Assembly: GCA_022885665.1 (NCBI GenBank)
Contig: JAGQDJ010000179.1
Coordinates: 92,113 to 156,112, forward strand
From: Triops longicaudatus
Taxonomy: Eukaryota; Arthropoda; Branchiopoda; Notostraca; Triopsidae
Direction of reading: 5' to 3'
Length of the DNA: 64,000 nucleotides
The notes beneath the pieces were generated by a model, which had not been told where the DNA came from, ran no database searches, and saw only the letters and a list, made by a program, of their open reading frames with translations. Position 1 is the first letter of the stretch; each line of letters opens with the position of its first letter. This document shows, piece by piece, positions 38,991 through 52,936 of the stretch. The translations under genes and the position numbers were made by a program.

Positions 38991-41900
38991 TCATTTGAAA
39001 ATATGGTCCACCACATGCGTCATCATTTTAAAGAAGGTTCGGTCGACGCCATTCACTTCGTGTTTCTGCGACCGCTTCACCATTTCCATCAACGCCCCCT
39101 ATTATTAAAAGAAAAATACATTACATTCCCGTCGAAAGTATAGCTACAACAGAAATAAATGAATTACGATAGAATTTAAAACTATAGTCTGAGATTAAAT
39201 ATTGTTTTTACAAAATACAAGAACTTAAGTCAATACACAAAGCATAAATCATCATGTTCTTTGCCCATTAATTTATTTGGGCCTAGACGCCTACAGTCTT
39301 AACAAGTAAGCCGGGGTCAGATAGCAGTTCTTCCGTTCATATAACGGACTTCCGAGCTCAGTTCAGAACAGGCAAAGAAAACTTGTTTATCTACCTATCT
39401 ATCTATATCTATCTATCTATCCCCTCCTCCCCCCGGGTACGGTCTTGGTACCTTTGAACATCGAATTTGCACGAAGGGAAAAGCTGCGACTGTTTTGATT
39501 TTCCCCCAATCTGATGTGAAAAGGGTGTACGCGTAGCTCGTTGCCTCCTCCTGTTCGATATAGAGTACACAAAGAATGGTCAATCTACTAGTGTGTCTTT
39601 CTGGGGGGAAAAAAGAGCTCCTAACTTTTCAGCTTCTAAGTTTCAGTTCTGGTGGTGAAAATCCGCGGACACTAAAATGTGCCAAAAATTACACTGTTTT
39701 TAACCTCCTGTGGCCATGAAATCTGTCAAGATAAAAACTTCCTTTCGGTTTGCAAGAAAGCCTGTTCAATGCTGAATCTGTCGATGTAGCTTGTGAGCTG
39801 GGTCTAAGTCCTTGAGAGACAGTAGGCGGCCTATAGTTTTACACAAAATTAGTTTTATATGCATTAGTTTAGAAGAAACCCCAATTGACGGTAACAAACT
39901 TCAGATATACCGAAGAGTTCTTTCTGGTCGTTATAACAACATTCTACTGTACAAAGACAGGGACCAAATAAAGAAATACGTACCAATTCCGTTCCCAATT
40001 CTCTTCTCAACTGCGGTTTTGCGTGCGAAGATAACTGGGGGTCTAATAAATACAATACTGCTTGAGAAAGCAACAATGCGGAAGATTGTTCCAGTACCAG
40101 TTGCAAATCGAGTATTTCTTCCGTACTTTTTTTCTCCTGTGGAAAGTTTCCAAATTGTTTAATGCTAATTGTAACACCACAAATAAAAAAATAAAAAACA
40201 ACATAATAAACGAATGAATTGTAACATACTTTGCTAAGGAGCAACTTGAGCGCCAAACCAGCGGCAGTACTCAAGGTGCCGAAAGTTAGGCTAATGTCTT
40301 GAGCGGATTGGATCGATGGCGTCGAAAACGAAGGTTCTACAGCACGTTCCCATCGCTGCACATCCAAGCCTTCGTAACTTAGCAAATCGCTAACCGAGGG
40401 ACTGAAACTGTACACGACACTTAAGCCTTGGACCAGCAACTGAATCAACCTGCCATACCCCAACACAAAATGAACATTAATGACACGCCTAACACGTGAA
40501 AAAGAAAACACTAACGACAGAGAAAATTTACAGAAAGCCCGAGTAGAAAAAACGCGTTCGTTATATACGAATTCTTGATTTTTTCGTTTTGCAAATTAGA
40601 CTTCGTTTCAACATAAGCAACACTAGGTAACGATGAAAACTTCAATACTCGTAAACTGGAGCTTTATAGCCACAAAAAAAGTTCCAGTGCAAGTTTAAAT
40701 TCGAGCAAAGCAAGTTTTGTCCTAAAAATTCTTGGTCAGAACGAGCGAAGGCTTCGTTCGGTTTATTTTACGTTAGTGTCTTTTGTTGAAAGTTAGGACG
40801 AGCTGATTACTTTCGCTGAATCTCTGCAAATGCTTTGCTGGTGGTCGCTCGGCTCGATCCTTCGTCTTTTAAAATGTGATCTTTCACCGGCCATAGATTA
40901 GGCGGTTCGTCGAGTAAATGTTGAGGATGGGCGCTCCCCTCGATCATCAATTGTAAGAAACCGGGCCGGATCAAGTACGACGTGGTGCAGTGGATCACAA
41001 CACTCACTGCGCGCTAGAAAATATAAAAATTTATTTTATTGAATTAAGAACTATGACTCATAATTGAACGAAACATCAAAGGAAAAACTAAAAAAATAAA
41101 GAAAAATACATAGAAAAAAAACTACAATTGCACAAAAAGCTCAACAACGAAAAGAAAGGAAATTACACAAAATTCTACGAAAAAAATGACATTAAAATTT
41201 GAAGGGAAATTAAAAGAAATCTGAAGAGATATTTTTAGCGAAATTACTAACAAAATCATCAAAATAAAAAGAAAAGAAAAATAGTAGAAATTAAATGAAA
41301 CTAGAAGAAACACAAATAAACAAACTAAAAGCACGAAAACACCGAACAAAGTAGAAATGCAGCAGTACGACAAAACGATGTACTTTCAGGAGACCAAGAA
41401 AGAGTGAAAAGAACGTCACAGAGAGTTGAAGATTTTTTTAGAACCATACTTCATGATAGGTTTTCGCATTTTTTAAAACTATTTTTTAACGTGAACGGGT
41501 TTATTTTATTACTGTTGCTACTGAATGTCGTTTTTTTAAGAAGTTTACCATTGAGATTTGCAGGGAATTTAAATGCTGAAGACGCCAGACTTGCTCGTAC
41601 TTGAGCATTTCACTTAGCAGGCACAAAAAGACTTCAATAAGCTGGAGATCGTCCAAGCGGAGCGCGGCTTCGATCTTCAACACTATGCTGATCAGTTTGT
41701 TTTCATTAACAGTCAAGAAATTCAAGGCTTCGTCCCAGAAAAACTGCTTTTCTTGTCGTAAGAGCTCGCAACAAAACAACGTCATCGACCGGTACACTTC
41801 TCGCCAGGCGTGGCTACCCGAAAGCTACCAAAAATAATAACAAAAAAACATATTGACAGTTTAATTCATTTTATTTACTAAATTACGCTTAATTATTTCA

Positions 41901-44900
41901 TCACTTTTTAAGAACACCAAAGTAACAATTTACGAAAAGTAAAAAATTACGAACAAATAATCGATGCTTAAATCCGTTTTACTTATTTAATTATTCTAAG
42001 ATAAGATGGATTTTGGAATGTAAGTTTTGAAAAATAAATAAATAAACAAAGGAAAGAAAAAGCTTACACTTTCGGGCAAAGCCGCTAACGGCAGCCACAA
42101 GCGAACACCCAAGTTCGCTGAACCGAGAATCTTGGCTGCGATAGGGCCTTTGGCCAAGGCGACGTAAAAGCTCGCTACTGACTGGATGAATTCGGGCGAC
42201 TTCTGCAACTGTGATGTTTTTAGAGTAGAAAAAAAAGCAGGTATTAGTGATTATTAAGTACTTATTTGGCTAGTATATACAGAAGTAAGTAAAGAAAAAC
42301 CCTAATAAACCCATCAATGAATCTGACATATAAATAAGCGAAAAAATCAGTAAACGTATATGGCAAAAGGAGTTAAATAATAAATTATTTCGGGATGCAC
42401 TAAATAAAGAATAGTCAAAACAGTAGTATATGTATTAAGTGTATTTAATTCAAGTTTAATAGTGTATATAATTAAAAAAATAGTGTGCTTCGTAAATAAC
42501 AAATAAATTTAGTAAATATACTCAATAGAAATCGAGAAAACATAAGATGCATTTAAAATAAGTCACAATATGGATTAAACGTATTAAAATGCACAAAAAT
42601 GCGTTTCAAATGTCAGAAAATTGTTTACTTGAAGGGCAGTTTCGGTTAACGCCAGCGTGTTTTCGAGAATGTAGCGTTCCTGCAATTTGGGGAGCCAACT
42701 GGACTCGTCTCTGGCTTTACTTATTACGGCCACGTAATTCCAAAAGCAAGTTAATGCTAAACAGGCGACCGTTATCTCAGCTTGGTGCAAATTTGAATGC
42801 ACGAGCCAGTTCTGCGCTGGGAGCAAACATAACTGCAAGCTGGTACTCAAAGGTTCCGCCCACTGCTCCAATACTCGAACGATTTCTGCGTCTATGAAGA
42901 TAAATAATTAAATAATAATGTATATTTTTTTTTCAACCGCTAGAACACAGCAATGGACTTTCGCATATTACTAGTAACATATATTGGCTTTTATGTTACA
43001 AGAAACTGTCAAGTGACTCGAATTGCATTAAAAAAGTGACGCAAAAATTTATGTATTTATTTTTGTTACTTTCGTCATGTAATTCGTTAATTTCATTATT
43101 TTATTTCATAATGCTAGTAAGTAAAAATAATATGAACAACTTGGCTTTACTTTTAGGTTCTTTGACGTGTCTCAGCACGAGCATGAAAATGGTCCATAAG
43201 CTCGCTTGGATGCGTAAGGGATATTCGATGAAATTGACGCAACTGAGCCTCAAAATCCGACCAATGGACTCCAAACCGTCTTTGACTTCACTGACGATAT
43301 CAGCCCTAAAGAACGCACAACATTTTATTAGCACCCATTCCTTGAAAAAAGAAGTTTTTTGCCTCACGGCGCACTTTTTTCGCGAAACTTTCAAATTGAC
43401 TGCCTTTCGTACCCAAGCGCCTCAAACTACGCGATGTGATTTCAAGCCGCATTTTTTAAATCGGAATTCAGGACAACGGCTTACAAAAATTTTTAAGAAC
43501 AAAACGGGTTTAAAACATTACTTTAAACGGTTTTAAAATCAGTTAACCTTTCCTACGATGGCTTCATATACATGGATACTCGAATTACGCAGAACTAGGT
43601 CCTCATACTGCAGAATCTCATTATGACGAACATTTAGACACTGCACTTCTCAAAACGTACAATGATAATTCGTTAGAAACGAGTTCTTTTCAGCAAGATT
43701 CTACTACATTTGTAAAAAAAAATCCGGTTTTAAAGACTTTTCGACAGACTTTTTTAACAACTACCATGGCTTTAAATACTAAGCACTCGAATTACGCCGC
43801 AAAACATGTCACATCTTTAAACTGAGGAAGAAAAAACTTACGGTTTGAAAGATTTGAGCACTAGAAGGTATAGTTCGACCAAAGTCGTTAACACGCCCAT
43901 GGAACTGCCCGGGGTGAGGCGTTTTCCAATGGCTTGACGAATATCTGCCGCTAGGGTGTGTTTATGGCTTAAGGGTAAGGTAATCGCGCCGGTACTACGA
44001 GCGGCCAGAACAGCTAACAAGTCACGCCAACCTGCTAAAAGAAGCACTGCCGCTGGTACTTGATCTGACTGCTGAATGGCTTGCGTTACGTTCAAATCAG
44101 TACCGTTCGAAGGCGATGGCAAAGTTTCCACGATTTTCTAAAAAAATAAAAATAAATAAAGCCAGTGATGAAAAAAAAAACAATTTAAAAATTAGGTGAC
44201 TTTTTTGATTAACATTGCATAGTTTTAGAATTCCTTATAATTTACATGTCCGTGTTATTGATTTAACTAATTTACCCATTTATAATTAATTGATTTATTA
44301 GCTCTTTTTATGAGAAATTCAATTGTTACTTTGGACCAAACTGTCAAGCGAGTGGAAGAAGGTGATAACCAATCTTCGAGGAAATGTTTCAAGTCCTTAT
44401 CGAACGTTTCAGAGCCGTGGTACAACTCGATGGCGATGACTTTGAGGGCTAAAGCAGCGCAACGGAGTCCACGGTCTGACTTTGGCGGCTCATTGGCGAC
44501 AATTTCGCAGAAGATCTTCCAAAACCCTTTTTGGCTTAAGTACTGAATCGCTTGTAAGCAACGTTGGTGCCACAATGCGTAGATTAGCTCTACAGCGGCG
44601 CATTTCAGCAACTCATTGCCCTATACAAGAAAGAAAAAAAAAAGAAATCTTAATTAAATTCCCTAAAACATCAAAAGCGTACGAAAGTCTTTATAAAAGA
44701 AGCAGATGAAAAAATTAAAGGAAAATAAGTATGAAAATATAGACGAAACTTTGAATGAAACAAAAAAAATCTGTAATGGCTAATTTGCAAGAACCTGTTG
44801 TAAAATTTTAAGAACAACGTCAAGGAAGACTATGACATCTTTTTCCGTTTCCAGAAACAGCTGCAGTAAACCCATCTGCGAGCGAATACATTGACTCAAG

Positions 44901-47900
44901 AAGCCGATTAACGCTTCTTGTAGCAGCATATCTTCGGCAACACGTTCCAGACGCGTTAAAACAGCCCGTTTGATGGCGCTCGCGCCGGTACCCAGACAGG
45001 ACAAGAATGATACTTCCATGTACTATTAATGAAGAAAGAGAATAATGTCTTTTAATTCCCCATACTGCTAAAAGGATTTTCAGAATTTCAACGATTTATA
45101 AAGAATGTTATACTTTATATATTAGTTTTTTAATATTTTAAGTCTCGTTTTTCAATAAAATTTTTCTTGAACATTTCTAAGATTTTTTAGGTTTTGTAAA
45201 ACGTTTCATCATAGATTTATTTACTGTTGTCATCCGTTTGAGCAGCTTATACGCTAATGTTGGTAAACGGGGATCCAATTCGCAGTAAATATAGTTGAAA
45301 ATCGAGTGAATGAGGTGCGACTGCGCTGCATTGGATGAGCGAATCATCGTTAAATCTAAAGGCGTCAATTCCTAGTTAAAATGGAGTTAACTGATGAGTT
45401 GTTCGAAAACATATATTCGACTTTACTTTGTAGTCGACTTTTTTTTTCATGCCCAACAACGTGACCAAAATGGAGAACGCGAGCACGATACGTTTAACGA
45501 CCACGCCCCCCAGTACTTCGTTCTGCAAAAAGGCGTGGCTGACGGTTTGTTGGCCTAGAATAGCAGAAAAAAAAGAAAGAAGCTAAATGAGTATGAAAAC
45601 GTAACAGAGTATTACAAATAAAATTATGCATTTCTCACGGTTTGATAAGCCTTAACCTGTCACACAGCACTACTAACGTTATAAATATAGTACCGTTACG
45701 GAATAATTCATAGTATTAAAACAGCAAGTAAAGTCAATGTGCAATAAAAATCAGAAATAATAGCGTTCAAGAACATTAAGGTTAGAGTTTGTTGGCGTTT
45801 GTACAACTTTAGTAAAACCTTAGCCGGTGCAGTACATTCACTCCTTTGTATTTGTTTATAAGTTGTGGTTTCTAATAGAGTCATGCCTATTTGGAAGATG
45901 ACAACTTAGCTGTATATTGAAGACTTGGAAAGTAACAAGGTAAGGTGTACGAAGTCAAGTTAGGGTCTGTTAATCATAACTTAAGAGGGGACAAATTAAA
46001 GACACTACCAATATTCTACGTATTCTATTATTCTTTAATTATTGATTACTATTCTTGCTGACTTGTAGAGTCACAGATATAATGCAAACCCTGGCCCAAA
46101 CTGGCCACAAACTCGGCACAGTCTCTAGAATTTCAGTAGAAACTTGATAATCTCACTAAAACATATTTGAAAATCAACTCCATACAATTATTGATTGAAA
46201 ATCGACAAATTCGCTTCAATATCGTTTTAAAATCCAAACCTTACTGCAACGTCACTTAAATTCTGGAAAGTTCCCTGCAATGTAACTTTAAAATCGACCA
46301 ACAAGCTACAGTAATATTTAAAGTTCACAAATTCATTACAATATCAGTTAAAAATCGACAATCTCACGAAAATGTCGCACAAAGTGGCTACAGAGAAACT
46401 AACAAATCACACTTGGACACTGACGAATTTCTTAAATCAGCCATTAACATCAAGCCAATTTGCTACAATATCTTTTAACAATCAGCTTCCTAACTGCAAT
46501 ATCACTTGAAAATCTGCAAAGTCGCTATAATATCGTCGAGTGCCATTATTTTAAATAAAAAACGTGTTTTTTCCCTTTCCCTTGTCTATTTCGGCTAATT
46601 TTTTAGTAAAAAGGAATTATTTTTTAAACATCCATGACGAATTGAAGAAGCGACTGAGATTTTATTTGCACAGCAATGCACGATGTGTTGCTCTTTTAAG
46701 CGGAATTTTCAGTTGTCTATTATTCAATAAAAATATGTAGGATTACACTGATGAGCTTAAAAAGGAGCCATCCGCTTTTCATTCAATTGTGCGGAATATT
46801 CAGATGACCGCTACTCAAATCACTGAAGACTACTATACTTTGAACAGATGGGGTAACTGAACATTTTTTATGAGAAACTGTAAGCCGTTTACTGCTCCTC
46901 AACAACGCATTAAACTAGGTGTCGCCTGATTCGACGATAAATCAGCAGTTGTGTAGTAATCACTACTTCTGCCCGGGTGCTTGACCTTGATGTATTGCGT
47001 CATGTGTTGGGCCATGGGCCGCTCCCAGCCCTATTGTCCAGCACCTTTCACCGTTGACGATTTACCAATGACGCCAATTTGCCAAGTTTACGTGTAGTCG
47101 CACGTTAAAAGCGTGAAGAAAACACGTCGAAAACAAAGCACACAAGTTCGTCTCTAGCTCAGCGAGTGAAAATTTTAAAACTTTTGGGAGATTCAACACT
47201 TCCCCTCCAGATGATTTTTCTAAATCTTTATTAGAAAGACGAAGTGACAAAACTTGACTAGTTTAAATATTAATAGAGGATAGTACAAATTTACTGTTGT
47301 CTTCTTACCTTCGTACTTTTTCATGCTATACATTCAACTTCGTGTTTCTGAATACTCGGTACATTTGAACGCTGACCGTCTGATCCCGAGACTATCCAAA
47401 TAAGCGGGATACACTGTAACCTCATTTGACGGTTTTGCTTGACAATGGGAAAAATTCGCTCAAATACACCTTGCAAATCGACATCTTTAATATTACTACT
47501 AAAATATACCACTACAATCTCACCTAAAATCGGCAGCCTCGCACCAAACATAAATTACATGAAATCAAAGGTGATTTACAACTACTAGACAAAACACACT
47601 GGCGTTTCTGTCCTAATTTTGGCCTAATTGCCATCAATTTCTCGCGTTGGCGTTATTTCCTTCACTCACTACAACAAAATTGTAAATCAATTCATTTACA
47701 GTGCACTGGGTCGGGTTAGGGTTTGCTAACAACGATTTTGCGTTTTGCACTGAATGCATTACTTACTAGCTAATGTTCACCTGGCCGCCATTCATAACCG
47801 TGATTCACCTAGCTTAACCTAATCTTTTACTAACTAACACACATAACTTTCAGTAAAATTGCAGTGCACTCTTAAATTGCAGTGCACAACATTAAAAACT

Positions 47901-50900
47901 ATCAAATGGCATAATGCATTTACTCACTACGAAGCTAGTTTACCTAAAAAAAAATTACCTGTAAGGATAAGCCGTAGAAGAGCAGCACCAGCGGGTGTGT
48001 TGCATAACAGCTCCATGCAGCTGCGGCGCCATAGCAAGACACCTTTATCTTCTTCGTCTTCATCTTCTTCATGACACCATGTTAGCGCGTTGTGAATCAA
48101 CTGCAACGTGTCTTGGATCAACTTATTCCTTTCTTCTTGCCGCACGAAACGCCATGTCTCCATAGCGGGAGAAATGTGCGTTAACACAAACACGATTCCT
48201 GGTGCCACTGTTTTTGTATGTATCTTTATCTAAAGGAGAAAAAAAAAATACATGCAAAGTGAATGATAAATAAGAATAAAAAGTTTTAATACATTAATCA
48301 GTACGCAGTTAACCTAATCTAAAATAAATTTAATTTAATACGGTAAATAAAAAATAAAATCAATTAAGAAATGAAAATGGCTAAAACAACACAAACAGTA
48401 AATTTTTTCGAAAAATTTTCATAAAACATTCTACAATAGAAACTCGTTATAACGAACCTCCCGGGCTAAAAGAATAATCCGTGTATTATTTCGTTATACA
48501 AAAAGCTTTTTTCTTTTCATTTTCATAACTCTCGGGACCTTATTAAACCCACTATAGCCAAAATTTTTTAAAAAAGTAAGGTTCATTCTAACGAGATTCT
48601 ACCGTAATACACGAGTTTTATTTTTTTTTCAAACAATGCAAAAGCTTTTAACACAAAATTTGCGCATTCAGAAAGCTTTCAAGGAAATACAAACATTCTT
48701 CAAATGAATAGGAAGATTTATTTTTATAGCTTTCAAAAATTCAAGGAAAAAATACGTAACACGAAAATATCGAAATTAAATTCTCGAAAAAAATTGCGGA
48801 GAAAAAATAAAATTAAATGAATTCCTACTTGTTGCACGGTCAGCAAGCAGCGCAGCAAGCCAGAAGTTACTGGAAACTCGCCCGCCACGATTTCTGCCTC
48901 CAGGTGGCTCCACAACAAGCCCGGCTGTATATCCGCGCCAGTTTCGTTCGCCAGGCCAAAACTCGCATAAGGCAGTAAGCGCAACAAAACCATTTTCTCG
49001 GTCAAAGTAGCATCTTTTTCCACAGCAGAGATCACCACCTCTAAGCATTTCGACAGTAATTCCATCGGTGGGCTCGGAATTACTACAAACCTAAGAAACG
49101 ACATTGTAAACATTAAAAAAAATCTCACTTTTATAATTTAAAAAAACTTGAAAACAATTTTAAACCCAAAAATAAGAATATACACTGGAATTTAATCTGA
49201 GAATACGTTACTTGGCTAAAAGCGACAGCAATTTCTCGACCATGTTTTGCACGACGCGATATTCAATCGCGTTGGCCTCCAATAACGTACTCAGGAAGGT
49301 TGCAATGAGTGACACGTCCGCCATTGTGTCGTTTTTGACGTAACTAACTCCTCGTGCAACCTGGAGAGCATTAAAAATATATAACACATAAAAAGACAAA
49401 TGATAAACATTCCTACAAAAAGTCAAAGACAGATCTTTAAACAATTTACATTAAAAATGTACAAAAACTAAATAAAATTAAAAATTATTTTAAAAATCAG
49501 TTAAAACACGTAGAGTAAGAATCAGGAAAATGAAGATTATGGATAATTTTCTCCGTACTTGTTCGGTTAACTGGCCAATTTTTGCTTCCAGTACATGGAA
49601 TCCATTTACCGTGTCGTACCAACGCACGCCAGTGCCGCCATCACTGATCAGCTCGCCAAAAGTACCGGCCGGTACTACGAGTGTCAGGAAATGGGAGAAA
49701 GGGTGATATGTTTGCTGCGCCCTCACTTGGCCGACCGTCGTAGTACTATGTAGTACAGCCGCAGGCACGTTTTCTAGCGTGTCGACGTAACACGGCAGCG
49801 ATGTCATCTGCTGGATGACTTTCAGGGCACTCGGAGTGCCGGCTCGACTCAACGCGGTGAAAACGCGTAATAAAGGTTCGAGTGATAGCGGGAAAAGGTG
49901 TGTAAATTCGCTTAAAACGAGACCTAGCCCTTTTTCTGGGCCGTCGGTCCAAAATTTGTCGGCAATTTCGGTATTGGAGAGTAACGTTTCCAGTAGAACG
50001 TATTGATCTTCTGCTGGACCCAGCTTGTGAGCTTCAAATTGAGACAAAAGACGGGAAAAGAGCTCGTAGGACACTTCAAACGCCATTTCTTGACTTTTCA
50101 AATGAGCCTAACACAAGACAAAATCAAGATTGTAAATAAAGAACCCCGACAACAGGCGTGAGCCTACGTGGGGGAAAAAGACAAGACAAAAATTATCAGT
50201 GTATCGGGTTTCTTTGTTTGTTCTAAAACTGCTTTAGACTATTCAAAAATACTGCACGTCGTAGCCTCTGAAACAATTTCACACTTCGTAATGAATAACG
50301 ACACTTTTGATGATATAATGAAATTTGTAAATTTTGGTGACTGCGACGTAAATCTGACGTTCCACCTTAAAGTTTTGACGATTCAAGAAGTCGTAATTGA
50401 AATGTCAAAGCTATTTAACAGAATTTTAGTCACTATGTTGCCTATTTGACAGATTTTTGCTAATTATGAAAAGGCTTTCTGGAGAAACGTTGTAATCTGA
50501 CAGTTTCTGTCAAATTTACAACACTTTGGGTGTTCTCAGTGAAAAATCGCAACTTAGGGAAACTATTATACATTTACTTATTCTTATTATTTTTTTCTAA
50601 GTTCTGTTTCTTGTGAAACTGTTTGGAAGTTTGCACATTTACGTTGAAAAGCAAAATTTTGACTTTTTCAAAGTTGGTGTGACAAGTTTTTATGCTAAGT
50701 TTGACACAATGTACATGAATGTTGCTGAGCTTATACACAAGTGGTGCAATCGAAGAGATTTCGCAACTCTGAAAGTATCTTCACGTATTTCTAGTAAGTA
50801 TACATAAATACATTCTTAATACGAATTTTCGAAAAACTTTCGCACAGATGGAAAGTTTACATGCAAATTTTGCTCAACTCGAGTCTTTCGACTCAATATT

Positions 50901-52936
50901 TGCAACTCAGAAGGATTTTGCAATTATTTTTTTTTACAAATGCTGTCTATTTATGCAGAAATTTCGCAGACTTAAAGTAATACGCAAGAAAAGTGGACAA
51001 CTAGAGAAACTGTTGCTTTATGTTTTGCAAAATAGAACTGTATAATGCTAAAATACGTACCTGAATGACGGGATTTCGCAAAATTTGGGACAATTGGTGC
51101 AAAACCCGGGCACTAACGGCTGTTTCGCCATACATGGTGTATTTTCCGACATCTGCAGGCGCATTTTCTAAGTGCCACATCATATACGTCAACAAAATGG
51201 GCGCATATTCTTGTTTCCGCCTTAAAAGATTCAAAGCTGAGTCCAGAGAAGCTAAGTTTTGATTCTGCAGAATCGTTTTCCTACATAAATAAAAACAAAA
51301 AAGACAAGAATTCATCAAAAGTCAATGTTTAAAAAAACTTAGAGCACTTCTGTTACCAAGTTGGACGTAAAAGCGAGGTGATATACACGTTTTGAAGATG
51401 ATTAAGAGTGTTCAAGTCAACTTCCAAGTTCACTTCGTGCTGACATTTGCTTATCTTCACACTCATGGATTGCTTCTGTTAAAACAAACATAAACAGAAA
51501 TAAAAACTAAAGAAATAAAAGAAATAAAGACGTCGGAAAAGCAAATGACGTAAATAACTGAAGCTTAATCTAAATGAAAAATGCCTGTTAAAATTACTTT
51601 ACTTCTAGGTCATATTAAACTTGACATTCAGTGTAGGTCACAAACTTGTCCATAGGCTGCTCGATATTTAAAACCGCAAGTCGGAAAAAATTACTTATTC
51701 TGGAGGGAATATTTGCAATACAAAGCAATAAATAACAAAAAAATCCAAATAAACGTTAATAATAAAAGTCACTACATAAAAACAAAATAACAAAATCAAA
51801 ATACATGTAAAAGCAAAAAATAAAAAAATAAGATTAAATACTCAGAACAAAAGTAAAAAAACAATAAAAATTCTTGGTTATAAACTGAAGAGAAGAAATT
51901 TACTTTAACTCTTAACATACTGTGCATCTAGAAACGTACTTGTGTTGTAAGACATTAATTTGACTACAATGAAAAATTCTGTAATGCGATTCTTTACCTG
52001 GATGGAACTGGTTAATGTGAGCAGTGTCTGGTATCGATTTTCTGTATGGTACTCGGAATCAAGAGCGACGAGGATCTGCAGCAGCTCAATTTGTTCTTTG
52101 AGATGAAAAACGTGCCACAAATGGGCAAATGTTGGGCTTCGGACGAGATGTACACCTTCTCTGGCGGGAAATACCATTTCCATACACTGTTCCAGTTCTT
52201 TGAAAACGTTTAAGAAGATTTGAGTGCCGTTGTACGTTTCCACGAAGCGATTCAAGAAACCCTAGTAAGTAAAAAATATGTATTTTTAGTTTTAATACAA
52301 GTAAATCTTCATTTTTAACTCTAAAATAAATTTCTGACGTCTGAGAATGCATTCATTCGCAGGCTTATACTTCTTTCTGGTGTGTGGTGATGACTTTGAG
52401 GCATTTTAGTAAGTATAGGTACTCGGTACGGTGAAACTGCCACACGTCAAGGAGCAACCCTTCGGACGGTTTGTCCGTTTTGCTCCGTGCGTTCTCAAAT
52501 TCGGCGTTTGAGCCACGGTAGGCATTCTCCAAGAAAGATTGTACAACTTCTTCAACTTGCTTCGGATTAATATCCTGTGCATGTGAAACAGTTTCATTTA
52601 AAAGGAGTAATTTCATTAACAAAAAAGTTTTAAAATCTGCAGAAAAAGTTACCAAAATGTACGCTAAGGAGATGTCGAAGGTGGGATTTTTCAGCGGTTC
52701 ATTGGACTCGAAACGACGGTAATAGGAAGTGAGCTTCGTAAGATGTTCTGAAGCTTGTTCGAGCAGTTGGCCCAACATGGCAAAATCTTGGTACAAAGCG
52801 CATGTAGAACGCGTTAACAACGTGTAGAGATGTCTGAAGTTGTAGCATCTAGATGAAACAGTACGATTGTTTGAACGATCTTGTTGGTTTAAAATTGAAC
52901 ATACTTTGCATGGGGTGTGTTTTCCTCTGCTGGCAT
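38991..52936 (-). CDS. NUP188: Nucleoporin NUP188 (inner-ring scaffold)
   Basis: Large alpha-solenoid of the nuclear pore inner ring, partner of NUP93. Exons in transcript order: 52936-52905, 52848-52653, 52574-52371, 52261-51998, 51475-51357, 51280-51061, 50107-49559, 49360-49212, 49090-48829, 48229-47959, 45554-45427, 45371-45225, 45022-44795, 44620-44330, 44137-43842, 43305-43151, 42891-42629, 42208-42068, 41824-41549, 41013-40811, 40449-40230, 40136-39984, 39098-38991. They sum to 4,875 nt, or 1,624 aa (human about 1,749). Family-specific blocks include FRHLYTLLTRS near the N-terminus, GLGLVLSEFTHLFP, LPTLAYKLLKRMTT followed by FLSCLGTGASAIK, and the C-terminal LSQAVLYLLDP and LRRELGTEL. 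Two introns (52575-52652 and 40137-40229) are in-frame and stop-free, so a naive ORF reads through them. Intron 10 is 2.4 kb and repeat-filled. The ATG in the short first exon is a phase-consistent choice; N-terminal and last-exon boundaries are the least certain. Confidence 0.92.
39387..39421. repeat. TATC microsatellite
   Basis: A (TATC)n run with two interruptions in the last intron of NUP188, followed by a C-rich stretch. Confidence 0.75.
45555..47958. other. Large intron 10 of NUP188
   Basis: Flanked by an ACAG/GTAATT donor and a TTCTAG acceptor on the minus strand. It contains a 30-bp minisatellite (46168-46545) and a sequence at about 47337-47425 with a Tigger-like end (GATCCCGAGACTATCCAAAT, then GATACACTGTA). 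No NUP188 exon appears to be missing, because protein on both sides is continuous with the family. Confidence 0.55.
46168..46545. repeat. Degenerate 30-31 bp minisatellite
   Basis: The unit resembles AAAATCGACAAATTCGCTAC followed by AATATCACTT. Unit starts fall near 46168, 46198, 46229, 46258, 46289, 46319, 46350, 46380, then 46448, 46478 and 46509. Steps are 29-31 bp except for one disrupted stretch (46380-46448). Copies differ at many positions. Confidence 0.6.
48432..48606. mobile_element. 175-bp pogo/Tigger-like MITE in NUP188 intron 9
   Basis: The left end is TACAATAGAAACTCGTTATA and the right end, in reverse complement, is TACGGTAGAATCTCGTTAGA. The terminal 28 bases match at about 23 positions. 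The AACTCGTTATAACGAACC-type end is typical of pogo/Tigger MITEs, with TA at both edges. It is non-coding. Confidence 0.6.
50108..51060. other. Intron 6 of NUP188, possible inverse minisatellite
   Basis: This 950-bp intron contains words such as GTCACTATGTTGCC followed by ATTTGACAGATTTTT and TGATATAATGAAATTTG. They resemble the reverse complement of the intron-10 minisatellite unit. The period is poorly kept, so relation is only suggested. No exon was seen. Confidence 0.3.

Noticed and set aside
39812..40162. 116-codon plus-strand ORF
   Set aside because: Antisense to NUP188 exon 22 and its flanking introns; no domain.
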